Assembly (NCBI GenBank): GCA_946902875.1
Contig: OX336349.1
Span: forward strand, 13,167,891-13,231,890
Direction: 5' to 3'
Length of the DNA: 64,000 bases
From: Nematopogon swammerdamellus
Taxonomy: Eukaryota; Arthropoda; Insecta; Lepidoptera; Adelidae
Shown: positions 30,847 to 40,677 of the stretch, piece after piece
Numbering within the stretch: position 1 is the first letter of the stretch
Layout: each line of letters opens with the position of its first letter
Position numbers and translations under genes: made by a program
Notes under the pieces: model-generated
Told to the model about the DNA's origin: nothing
Database searches by the model: none
The model's input: the letters and a program-made list of their open reading frames with translations, nothing else

Positions 30847-31659
30847 AATCTATATACATATAATAAAATCGTAGAGGTAAGAAAGTCTGTACATTGAATG
30901 TATTCGGAAAAAAACTAACCAGGGTGGCTTAAAATGAGATACTGAACATGTTAGAACAATTTTTAAAATTTTTGTTTGTTTGTTTGTTTGTCTGTACGCG
31001 CATCACGCAAAAACCACTGAACGGAATTAGACGAAACTTTGTATAGTGGCAGTTTATATGCCGGGTTAACATAATACGTAAAAAAAATTTACAAAAATAA
31101 AAAAAAAATTAAACAATTATAAACATTATTGCGCGTTTAAAATCACGTAGTCCAAAGTACATAATTATATCTTGAGAACTGGCAGCAAATATACAATTTC
31201 AATAAAATATTCATTCGAAATTTAAAAATAAGTAGATACAACGAAAATGACAAGTTCTTCTTTTTTATAACTTGAACACAATAGTCTATAACATATCTAT
31301 TCTTTCTATACATATAATAAAATCGTAAATGCAAAAATGTCTATTTGTACGCGCATCTCGCAAAAACCACTGAACGGAATTTGAGGAAACTTTTTATAGT
31401 GACAGTGTATATCCCGGATTTAACATAATAATTAAAAAATATAATAAAAATCACGCAATCCAAAGTAATGGTAAAAAACAATTTTAAATGTCATGTTGAC
31501 AACGGAGAACTGTCATCTCGACGTGAGCTGGCCGGTGACAAATTGTTTGATAAATAAAAAAAAATATTGAAAGTCGAAGTTATGTCGTCGCTGTCATTCG
31601 TGCAATAAAAATTTATATATCTGTTGCCCGCGGCTTCGCTCGCGTGAAATTCGTATTTC

Positions 31660-32480
31660 AAAAAAAGAAAGTAAGTAACTAAAGGGGGGCCCGAAGGCGG
31701 ATCTGCGCTCACATAAACGATATTCTTTCTCGATGATAGTAACTAAGGGCGAGGCGGAAGGCGGAGCTGAGTTCAGGAAGAAGAAAAACATTCTTGAAGA
31801 AAGTAAGTAACTAAGGGCGAGGCCGAAGGCCGAGCTCTATTCTGGAAGACCATAAACCTTCTCGAAGAACGTAAGTAACTATGGGCGAGGCCGCAGGCCG
31901 AGCTGCGTTCAGGAAGAAGCTAAACCATCTTGAAGAAAGTAAGTAACTAAGGCGAGGCCAAAGGCCGAGCTACATTCGAATAATTTAAAACCATCTCGAA
32001 GAAAGCAAGCAACTAAGGGCGAAGCCGAAGGCCGAGCTGGGTTCAGAAAGAAGCTAAACCATCTTGAAGAAAGTAAGTAACTAAGGCGAGGCCGAAGGCC
32101 GAGCTACGTTCTGATAATTGAAAAACCATCTCGAAGAAAGCAAGTAACTAAGGGCGAGGCCGAAGGCCGAGCTGCGTTCAGGAAGAAGCTAAACCATCTT
32201 GAAGAAAGTAAGTAACTAAGGGCGAGGCCGAAGGCCGTGCTCTATTCGGGAAGACCATAAAACATCTTGAAGAAAGCAAGTAACTAAGGGCGAGGCCGTA
32301 GGCCGAGCTGCGTTGAGTAAGAAGGTAAACATTTTTGAAGAAAGTAAGTAACTAAGGCGAGGCCGAAGGCCGAGCTACGTTCTGACAAATGATAAACCAT
32401 CTCGAAGAAAGCAAGTAACTAAGGGCGAGGCCGAAGGCCGAGCTGCGTTCAGGAAGAAGCTAAACCATCTCGAATAAAGT
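31660..32480 (+). repeat. Helitron minisatellite, about ten GC-rich units
   Basis: Units of roughly 70-90 bp centred on GGGCGAGGCCGAAGGCCGAG, with spacers like AAACCATCTTGAAGAAAGTA. Each core is itself a small palindrome (GGCCGAAGGCC). The orientation is opposite to the array at 33070-33360. Confidence 0.85.
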
Positions 32481-32519
32481 TAATTAACATTAAGATTGAG
32501 TTAATTTAATTTAAATTTT

Positions 32520-33060
32520 ATTATAAAGTCCACGCTTCTGACGGCAAATATACCGTGCATCCTAGAACCTCGCGGTTATTCCCGGCTGGATGGCAAGAGG
32601 CCCGATGCTATCACCTTAGTGCCATGGACTAAGGGTAGTTCTTTGATGTGGGACGCCACTTGTGTTCTCACATTGGCTCCAAGTCACGTTAGGACATCTT
32701 CAAGAGAGGCTGGCGCGGCCGAGGCTGGGGCGGAGAGCCTGAAACGCAACAAATATAGAAATATAATTCAATATTTCGAATTTGTTGCGTTTGCGGTTGA
32801 AACCCTCGGTCCGTGGAGCAGTGAAGCCAAAAGAGGCTTGGGCCTCTGCTGGTTGACGCAACCGGTGTCCCGCCATCAAGGGCTTATGTACTTCATTCAA
32901 TGAGTAAGCCTTGCCATCCGGCGGGGTAATGCCGCAAGTGCTCTAAGAACATTTGAAAATGCCCGTTTTGATAGTTATTTTAATGTTTGCTAGGTAGGTT
33001 TTAATTCTTTAGTTATTAATATTACTTTTTTATTTTTATGAAATAAATAGATTGAGTAAA
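32520..33060 (+). pseudogene. LINE C-terminal fragment captured inside Helitron copy A
   Basis: One frame reads LMWDATCVLTLAPSHVRTSS, then KRNKYRNIIQY and FVAFAVETLGPWSSEAKRG, the C-terminal region of a common LINE family. A UTR with AAATAAATAG follows. A related fragment, continuing [19 protein letters not shown], is on the minus strand at 45285-45516. It is broken by frameshifts and flanked by inverted minisatellite arrays. Confidence 0.6.
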
Positions 33061-33069
33061 CGTTATTAT

Positions 33070-33360
33070 ACTCTATAGAAGAAAGGAAGTCTTTAAGGGC
33101 GCCTTTACCTGAACGCAGCTCGGCCTTCGGCCTCGCACTTAGTTCCTTCCTTTCTTCCGGAAGGTTTATCGTCTTCCTGAACGCAGCTCGGCCTTCGGCC
33201 TCGCCCTTACTTACTTCTTTTATTTGAGAAAGGTTTATCGTTTACCTGAAAGCAGCTCGGCCTTCGGCCTCGCTCTTAGTTAGTTACTTTCTTTGAGGAG
33301 GTTTATCGATTACCTGAACGCAGCTTGGCCTTCGGCCTCGCCCTTAGTTACTTACATTCT
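33070..33360 (-). repeat. Helitron minisatellite, inverted array
   Basis: About four units of CTCGGCCTTCGGCCTCGCCC with spacers such as TTACCTGAACGCAG, in reverse orientation to 31660-32480. The captured LINE fragment thus sits between inverted arrays. Confidence 0.85.
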
Positions 33361-33439
33361 TCTTTGGAATACGAATTTCACGCGAGCGAAGCCGCGGGCA
33401 ACAGCTAGTTAAGTAATAAGTAAGTAATAACTTATAATA

Positions 33440-33745
33440 AAAAAAAAAATTCTCTTAAAAAGTGGACCGATTTGCATGCGGTTTTTTTAAAAGCGTGAAA
33501 TAAAAGTAAAATTACAAATTAAAAAACCCCGACCCTTAAAAAGTAAAAATTAATTTGCGTTTACTGACTTAGGAGTCGGGGGACCGCTAAGTAAATAAAA
33601 TATAAAAACTCAGAACTCGCGGGAATTTACTTAGCGGTCTCCCGACTACTTTAAGTATGTAAACGCAAATTATTTTTGACGGGGGTTTAATTTGTAATTT
33701 AACTTTTTAGAAAACACCGATGATTTATCTCGGCCGAGATCTCGA
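33440..33745. mobile_element. Foldback MITE
   Basis: ATTACAAATTAAAAAACCCC...GACTTAGGAGTCGGGGGACC pairs with the inverted right half (GGTCTCCCGACTACTTTAAG ... TTTAATTTGTAAT). A second copy is at 60003-60200. Target duplication was not resolved. Confidence 0.65.
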
Positions 33746-33962
33746 CTAGCGCACATCTCATATTGACTCGTTTGCGTTACATTACAGCAACGCTATGCTT
33801 CTGTATGTCTATACGTAGTATTCATTATATTCTTTGGTGCCTGTGCTGTGTGTGCAAGCAGTGTGTTTTAATTTTATTTGCATTTTTGCTTACAAGTGAA
33901 ACACAGCGGGCGGAGTGAGTCGTAAACTCTGTTGGAAAGAGCGCTCTCCGTTCTGCCACGAG

Positions 33963-33969
33963 TATAAAA
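33963..33969 (+). promoter_or_regulatory. Candidate TATA box
   Basis: TATAAAA sits in a GC-balanced region, followed about 30 bp downstream by GTGTGCACCGAAG and an ATG at 34006 that opens only a nine-codon frame. It is the best core-promoter match on the plus strand, but the transcript it would serve is uncertain. Confidence 0.4.
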
Positions 33970-34040
33970 CGCTAGAGTCATCCATTAGTGTGCACCGAAG
34001 TTAAAATGGACACAATACGATCTGGCGTAAAGTAAGGTGT

Positions 34041-34241
34041 ATGGACTCAAAACGGGACATTGCCACCTGGCTTGGCCATGCTGAAAGGTCGCTGAGGGTG
34101 TTCGCGCCGGGGGTAATAGAAGGTGCTCGAATGTGCGTAGAATCGTTCACGGCTCTCCACGGCCGCACTGCCATGCGCCACGACTTGGGGCATTTCATCA
34201 GGCACACGTCCTCGGACCACTTCTGCGAAGGAAGGATTTAG
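34041..34241 (+). CDS. Open frame downstream of the TATA candidate (66 residues)
   Basis: MDSKRDIATWLGHAERSL through HLGHF-like residues to FCEGRI. GC content exceeds the neighbourhood. A good splice donor (GGGAG|GTGAGT) follows the stop at about 34252. It may be the first exon of a gene cut off by the large Helitron insertion downstream. The family is not recognised. Confidence 0.25.
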   Translation: MDSKRDIATWLGHAERSLRVFAPGVIEGARMCVESFTALHGRTAMRHDLGHFIRHTSSDHFCEGRI

Positions 34242-34555
34242 TCGATGGGAGGTGAGTTGATCATAATAATATACCATAAAAAACAATGAAAATAAATCAC
34301 ATCTTCCAATTCCTATCCCAATAATATCCGCTTAATTTTAAGCTAGTTATTATATATCCAAAATTTTTTTTTCCACAAACATTTTTGAAATCATATTACC
34401 AAAAGACATTATTGTCATAAGTTTTTGAGATATAGGTAGGTACCTACAGTATTGTATGTACCTATAGCGCAAAAACTGAACGACCATCCCGTAGAAAATT
34501 GCGAGGAAAATTGTTCATAGCTCATACGGCGCGTAGGAACATTTCTTTGCTGTCT

Positions 34556-35582
34556 ATCATCAATACTAATAATAAATCTGTAAGGGATGGTCATGGAGTA
34601 AGTTACTTTGTTTTAGGAAATATTGAGTTTGTAGCCTCTATATATGATACTAAAGCTATATTGACGATTTTTAGAAATCTTTTCTGTATGTATGTATGTA
34701 TGTATGTATGTATGTTCCTCCATAACTCCTTAAGCCATCATCCGAATTTGATGAAACTTAGTACAAGCCCATTTTACTATACGGGACACAGGATAGGCTA
34801 ACTAAAATTCACTTCCGGCTACGCTAAGATGTGGCTCCCATACAAATCGAATCGAAATAAAAGCGGCGCGGTGCGGCGGCGGCGGTTTGTAGCTGCTATC
34901 ATGCGGAGGCTGGCGGCGGCGGAGGCGCGGGCGCGCGCGCGGCGCGGGGTGCGGTCTGGCCGAGCGCGGTGTGTGTATGCATTGTCTCGAGCCAGAGGTT
35001 TACTTCATTAGGTATTTATGTGATTAATTTTAGGTGCAAACCAAACAAATTTTAGGTAAAAGTGTTGTTGCAAGTCGATGTTAGCGGATATTGGACTGGA
35101 TAACTGGAGTTCCTATTTGATTTAAGTTATTTGATCGTATGTTTATTACATTGTACATAGTGTAGTATGCGCGCACTATTAGCGAAAAGATTCTTATTTT
35201 TACCCGACTACGGCGAAGCGAAAATGAGAGTTATGTGTTTGACCGGTATGTATGTATGTATGTATGTATGTATGTATGTATGTATTATGTATGTATGTAT
35301 GTATGTATGTATGTATGTATGTATGTATGTATGTATGTATGTATGTATGTATGTATGTATGTATGTATGTATGTATGTATGTATGTATGTATGTTCATCT
35401 GTTCCCTCATACATAACTTCGAAACACTTATCATAATTTGACAAATGAGGTATCGTTGGATGCGTCTTGACGCTGGATAGAGGCTATGTGACGTCCCATA
35501 AAATTGTATATGGCGCCCTCTAAAGGACATAAAGTCATGACGTAAAAAAATTTTTTTTAATGATGCCGTCTTGGGGTTGATC
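34556..35582 (+). repeat. Left arm of a 1-kb palindrome
   Basis: Almost identical, in reverse, to 36378-37414. It includes a TATG run, a GC-rich stretch (34860-34975), a long TATG microsatellite and GTCTTGGGGTTGATC at its inner end. Short frames in both arms are identical, so the duplication is recent. I see no gene in it. Confidence 0.9.
35247..35393 (+). repeat. TATG microsatellite, about 147 bp
   Basis: Nearly pure TATG units with one interruption (TATTATG) near 35283. Long open frames over it are artefacts of the 4-bp period. Confidence 0.95.
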
Positions 35583-35588
35583 CCCAAG

Positions 35589-36215
35589 ACGTCCCGCCTC
35601 CGCCTTCGGCCTCAAAAAGTTACTCACTTTCTTCGAGACGGTTTATCGTTTAAGTACCTGAATCCAGCTCGCCCTTATTTCTTCCTTTGAAATACGAATT
35701 TCACGCGAGCGAAGCCGCGGGCAAAAGCTAGTCTTTAATAAAGTAAGTAACAAAGGGCGAGGCCGAAGGCCGAGCTTCGTTCAGGAAGACGATAACCTTT
35801 TCGAAGAATGTAAGTAACAGTGAGCGAGTCCGAAGACCGAGCTGCGTTCAGGAAGACCATAAATCTTCTTGAAGAAAGTAACTTCTTTGTTACTTACTTT
35901 CTTCGAAAATGTTTATCTTCTTCCTGAACACATCTCGGCCTTCGGTCTCGCCCATAGTTACTTACTGTCTTCGAGAATGTTTATCCTCTTCCTGAACGCA
36001 GCTCGGCCTTCGGCCTCGCCCTTTGTTACTTGGTTTCTTCGAGAAGGTTTAGAATCTTCCTGAACGCAGCTAGGCCTTCGGCCTCGCCTTTTATTACTTA
36101 CTTTCTTCGAGAAGGTTTATAGTCTTCCCGAACGCAGCTCGGCCTTCGGCCTCGCCATTAGTTACTTACTTTCTTTGAGTACGTTTATCGTCTTCCTGAA
36201 CGCAACTCATTCACA
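35589..36215 (-). repeat. Helitron minisatellite in the palindrome spacer
   Basis: CTCGGCCTTCGGCCTCGCCC units with TTACTTACTTTCTTCGAGAA spacers, including one short stretch in the opposite direction (35755-35870). A Helitron 3' end is embedded at 35700-35731. Confidence 0.8.
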
Positions 36216-36377
36216 AACTTTCGCGTTTATAATATTAGTAGGATGTATTTTGGGTAGGTTCGGAGTGAGGCCTGATTTTAGAAATTATTCCCAATTATCG
36301 GATGCATGCAAGTAAATCCGAAAGCAACAGCTAACAATATATAAATTTTTGAAATGTGTTAATTAAGCCCTTTCATT

Positions 36378-37414
36378 TGATCCCCAAGACGGCATCATTA
36401 AAAAAAATTTTTTTACGTCATGACTTTATGTCCTTTAGAGGGCGCCATATACAATTTTATGGGACGTCACATAGCCTCTATCCAGCGTCGCGACGCATCC
36501 AACGATACCTCATTTGTCAAATTATGATAAGTGTTTCGAAGTTATGTATGAGGGAACAGATGAACATACATACATACATACATACATACATACATACATA
36601 CATACATACATACATACATACATACATACATACATACATACATACATACATACATACATACATACATACATACATACATAATACATACATACATACATAC
36701 ATACATACATACATACATACATACCGGTCAAACACATAACTCTCATTTTCGCTTCGCCGTAGTCGGGTAAAAATAAGAATCTTTTCGCTAATAGTGCGCG
36801 CATACTACACTATGTACAATGTAATAAACATACGATCAAATAACTTAAATCAAATAGGAACTCCAGTTATCCAGTCCAATATCCGCTAACATCGACTTGC
36901 AACAACACTTTTACCTAAAATTTGTTTGGTTTGCACCTAAAATTAATCACATAAATACCTAATGAAGTAAACCTCTGGCTCGAGACAATGCATACACACA
37001 CCGCGCTCGGCCAGACCGCACCCCGCGCCGCGCGCGCGCCCGCGCCTCCGCCGCCGCCAGCCTCCGCATGATAGCAGCTACAAACCGCCGCCGCCGCACC
37101 GCGCCGCTTTTATTTCGATTCGATTTGTATGGGAGCCACATCTTAGCGTAGCCGGAAGTGAATTTTAGTTAGCCTATCCTGTGTCCCGTATAGTAAAATG
37201 GGCTTGTACTAAGTTTCATCAAATTCGGATGATGGCTTAAGGAGTTATGGAGGAACATACATACATACATACATACATACATACAGAAAAGATTTCTAAA
37301 AATCGTCAATATAGCTTTAGTATCATATATAGAGGCTACAAACTCAATATTTCCTAAAACAAAGTAACTTACTCCATGACCATCCCTTACAGATTTATTA
37401 TTAGTATTGATGAT
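36378..37414 (-). repeat. Right arm of the 1-kb palindrome
   Basis: Reverse complement of 34556-35582 with few differences, mostly in microsatellite length (about 160 bp of CATA units at 36564-36723). Confidence 0.9.
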
Positions 37415-37419
37415 TGATG

Positions 37420-38140
37420 GTTTATTCCCTTCCTGAACGCAGCTCGGCCTTCGGCCTCGCCCATAGTTACTTACTGTCTTCGAAAAGGTTTATCGTCTTC
37501 CTGAACGCAGCTCGGCCTTCGGCCTCGCCCTCTGTAACTTACTTTCTCCGAGAATGTTTATGGTCTTCCTGAACGAAGCTCGGCCTTCGGCCTCGCCCTC
37601 TGTTACTTTTTTCGGAAAGGTTATCCTCTTCCTGAACGCAGCTCGGCCTTCGGCCTCGCCCATAGTTACTTACTGTCTTCTAGAAGGTTTATCGTCTTCC
37701 TGAACGCAGCTCGGCCTTCGGCCTCGCCCATAGTTACTTACTGTCTTCGAGAAGGTTTATCGTTTTCCTGAACGCAGCTCGGCCTTCGGCCTCGCCCTCT
37801 GTTACTTACTTTCTTCGAAAAGGTTACCTTCATCCTGAACGCAGCTCGGCCTTCGGCCTCGCCCATAGTTACTTACTGTCTTCGAGAAGGTTTATCGTTT
37901 TCCTGAACGCAGCTCGGCCTTCGGCCTCGCCCTCTATTACTTACTTTCTTCGAAAAGGGTACCCTCATCCTGAACGCAGCTCGGCCTTCGGCCTCGCCCA
38001 TAGTTACTTACTGTCTTCGAGAAGGTTTATCGTCTTCCTGAACGCAACTCCGCCTTCGGCCTCAAAAAGTTACTCACTTTCTTCGAGACGGTTTATCGTT
38101 TAAGTACCTGAATCCAGCTCGCCCTTAGTTCTTCCTTTGA
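37420..38140 (-). repeat. Helitron minisatellite, third array
   Basis: About nine units of CTCGGCCTTCGGCCTCGCCC with ATAGTTACTTACTGTCTTCG spacers. The final part (38047-38181) is almost identical to 35589-35731. Confidence 0.85.
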
Positions 38141-38216
38141 AATACGAATTTCACGCGAGCGAAGCCGCGGGCAAAAGCTAGTTAAAAATAAAATTGCTGC
38201 AATCGTAAATATCCGA

Positions 38217-38383
38217 ATGCCCGTGGGCGCCGTCGGACTACACCTCTGCGTTAGTCTGGCGCTCGCCATACCTATGTCGTGTTTTCCGAAAAAAAACAGA
38301 CGAATATCCATGGGCATCTTTAGACACCTTCTGGGTGGCTTGGCCCGACATGTCGAGCTTTCAATAAAAAAAAAACAGACACT
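38217..38383 (+). repeat. Retroposon-like 3' end with poly(A)
   Basis: Contains CTGGCGCTCGCCATACCTAT and ends TTTCAATAAAAAAAAAA, an AATAAA signal running into an A tract. The source family was not identified. Confidence 0.35.
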
Positions 38384-38392
38384 TTCGAGGTC

Positions 38393-38480
38393 TATGTACA
38401 GTTCCGGCAGCAAATAATGCATGACGCCGAGTTTTAGAAAGAGACAATCCGGTTGTAGAGCGCCGTCCCAGTCGCACGGA
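38393..38480. mobile_element. Half copy of the mariner-type MITE
   Basis: TACAGTTCCGGCAGCAAATA and GAGACAATCCGGTTGTAGAG match one arm of the element at 1548-1716. The other arm is absent. Confidence 0.65.
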
Positions 38481-38628
38481 CTTTTGGTCACAATTTCATT
38501 CATACTCGTACCTACATAGGTACAGTCTAAAACACTAGTAGTGACTTCTAACAATGTAGTTGTGTTGACATAATAGGTATAGTTAATTTCATGTCATAAC
38601 ACTCTTCTGTATATGCGTTCATTTACAG

Positions 38629-38825
38629 TATTGTACGAGGAAATTACAATGTTCAAGGAAACTCATAAAAAATTGCTGTTGATTTTGCGTGGACTCTGCC
38701 AGTCCAGTGATGGCTACCGTGAGGACCTAGGCACCTACCTAAGATTTTTAAGGCTCGTGATGTCTAATAATTTTATTCAAACGCCCTTCAGTATTATTAT
38801 CATGTGGTTAGGGGCACCGAACTAA
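38629..38825 (+). CDS. Possible internal or terminal exon
   Basis: Follows a good acceptor (TTCATTTACAG). The frame reads VLYEEITMFKETHKKLLLIL, then SSDGYREDLGTYLRFLRLVM, and runs to TAA at 38823-38825. It is the most protein-like frame between the Helitrons, but no partner exon is certain. Confidence 0.25.
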
Positions 38826-39069
38826 ATACTAGAAGCGGCATAGCTTGATGAAACATGTTACCTGTTGGTAAACAAATGTGCGTGCCTTCACATGCAATTG
38901 TCATCATGAATACTTTCTTTCACACGATCGCATTACAAACCACCTCGTGCTATGAATGCGCTAACGCTCCTCACTCGCGTATTTGCGGATATAAGACGAT
39001 TGTAAGCCCTTCTGGTCGATGACATGTTTTTCCGGCAGTGCTGTATGAGTAAGGCTCATCTAGCACTAT

Positions 39070-39300
39070 ACATCAGTGGGTTGGGGTTTATTTTTTACAC
39101 CGTCTACTGTGTCTACAGACCACAACTGGAAGCGCACAAAACACAACGTAGGCTCGCCGGACGGTGCAGCGGGGAGTAGGAGGGGGCGGCGCGGCGGCGC
39201 GGGGGAGGGCAGGGCGGCTCGCGTCTGCACTCTCTCGATTGTTGGCTCACTCAATTTCAATATTGCAATTGGAGCTTCTTGAGGCTCAGTGGTCTTGTAC
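39070..39300. other. GC-rich patch of unknown role
   Basis: A CpG-rich run (39160-39235, GGGGCGGCGCGGCGGC-like) in AT-rich surroundings. Frames are open on both strands, as expected for such composition. It could be a promoter or 5' UTR. No further support. Confidence 0.25.
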
Positions 39301-39311
39301 AACTACCTTTA

Positions 39312-39797
39312 CAGGATGTTTCAGGATAGGGTTTCCTAACTTCAGGGTTCGAAAGGGGTCCATATTTGGAGACGAAAAGCTCTGGAACGTTTTCCCAGAT
39401 TCGGTCATTTTACGGTCGTGTATTTTTTGGTTAAAATAGTTTAATCTAGATTTGGTGGACGGTTAACGTCCACCTTTATTAAATAAAAATAAAATGGCTA
39501 TCTTGCATGCTTAACTAGTAGAATCAATTGAGCTGCATGTAGGTAAATTCCAAATACGTAAAGTTGAATGACATCAAAAGAAAAAGGTACTGGACTAGGT
39601 CATTGCACTCTCTAGACCTAGAAAGAACTTTTGCCAAATCTCCTCAAGCTCACTGTCCATCGAGTTTTTATTCAAATTTAAAATTTTTGCATGAAAAAAA
39701 AATACGGAATTTCTATTAGAGTGATAAGGATTTTTTTCTTCTAATAATGAGTACTTTCTATTCCTGAAGTTTCTCAAGCCTATCCTGAAACACCCTG
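39312..39797. mobile_element. TA-flanked MITE with CAGGGTGTTTCAGG ends
   Basis: Left end CAGGATGTTTCAGGATAGG and reversed right end CAGGGTGTTTCAGGATAGG, flanked by TA at 39310-39311 and 39798-39799. A LINE-like segment (KLWNVFPDSVI, then a short UTR with AAATAAAAATAAAA) at about 39345-39495 is nested in it. Confidence 0.72.
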
Positions 39798-39904
39798 TAT
39801 AAGTAGGTATACATTATTTCACTTGAGCTCTCTACTCTATGCACATCTCTCCCTTTCATATTAAATTAAATAGATCTCGAACGACAAAGAAGCTATCTCA
39901 TATA

Positions 39905-40015
39905 TTGGAACGTATGAAAGGCGAACACACACTTCACACAATGTACACTTCACACGGCACACACTTCCCACGACACACACTTCACACGACACATACTTCA
40001 CGCGTGGTAACACAC
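39905..40015 (+). repeat. Tandem repeat, about 18-bp unit
   Basis: Five or so units resembling CACACTTCACACGACA. Simple low-complexity array. Confidence 0.85.
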
Positions 40016-40024
40016 ACAGAGTGA

Positions 40025-40677
40025 GAGAAAATCTTCTTCTACATACTAATCTATCTACATCTATGTAATGCTTCCAAATCGAATGTAAAAACTAGATCGA
40101 TCCATTTCATTCGGACTGACTCGAATGAAACTACATAATTTGATTCGGCAATCTCGAGCCAATACTCAACTAGCATTCATAAAAATCAAGTGGCAATTGA
40201 AGGTGTTCTACACATTGGTAATGCAATTATGTAGGTCGTTGATAATGTGTAATGTGTACTCTATTCTACGAGTAGTTGCATAATACTGTCCGTATGCTTC
40301 ACTTACATACTCAAGGTATGTATCACGCGCCTTCACATGAGTTGATTCTAACATAATAAAAATAGCATCTGCATTTATACCTGTATTAGTCATTAGGAAA
40401 ATAAAACAGTAGGTGCGTGACATAATCAATCAATATTTATTTTCATAACTGAATAACACTAATTAAATAAAACTATTTAGAATGAAATTAACCTAATGAA
40501 AACATATTAAAAAAATACATAACAACTAAATACACGTATAGTGGAAAAAAGGAGGAAACGGGATGTGTGTTTCTACACTGTGCCGTTGACGGATAGAGAA
40601 GAGGGGCGGATCGCTACTGTAAGAAAAATATTTCATCCAATTCAGCCGACTCTCCCACAGTGCCCAATACGCTGGAA
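40025..40677. other. Intergenic, no gene seen
   Basis: AT-rich. A 73-codon minus-strand frame at 40208-40429 has no recognisable features. Confidence 0.4.

Larger units (their letters stand above)
30849..33408 (+). mobile_element. Non-autonomous Helitron, copy A (2560 bp)
   Basis: Starts TCTATATACATATAATAAAA immediately after A and ends GGGCAACAGCTAG immediately before T, with the GC-rich hairpin CGCGAGCGAAGCCGCG about 10 bp upstream of CTAG. All are Helitron hallmarks, and the termini match the Lep1-like Helitrons known from moths and butterflies. A second 5' terminus (about 31312) and an inverted 3' terminus (31620-31660) are nested inside. No Rep/helicase is encoded. Copy B is at 40678-43237. 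Confidence 0.88.
34560..38181 (+). mobile_element. Composite Helitron with internal palindrome
   Basis: The likely 5' end TCAATACTAATAATAAATCT follows an A at 34559. The 3' end GCAAAAGCTAG at 38171-38181 precedes T and carries the same GC hairpin as copy A. A second complete 3' terminus occurs at 35700-35731 and an inverted 5' terminus (GTTTATAATATTAGTAGGA) at about 36224-36242. Several Helitron copies therefore appear fused or nested. Exact boundaries are uncertain. Confidence 0.55.

Noticed and set aside
31660..32480. CRISPR-like array of regularly spaced palindromic repeats
   Set aside because: The genome is eukaryotic, the spacers are similar to one another, and the array lies within Helitrons; it is a minisatellite.
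35235..35441. Long open frames (repeated Cys-Met-Tyr-Val or His-Thr-Tyr-Ile) over the TATG arrays
   Set aside because: They are products of a 4-bp microsatellite read in frames without stops; no gene.
34556..37414. Dismissing the palindrome as an assembly error
   Set aside because: The two arms differ in microsatellite length and at single bases, which argues for a real structure, though reads are needed to be sure.
38093..38554. 153-codon minus-strand frame
   Set aside because: It covers a Helitron end, a retroposon tail and a MITE half copy, and no domain was found.
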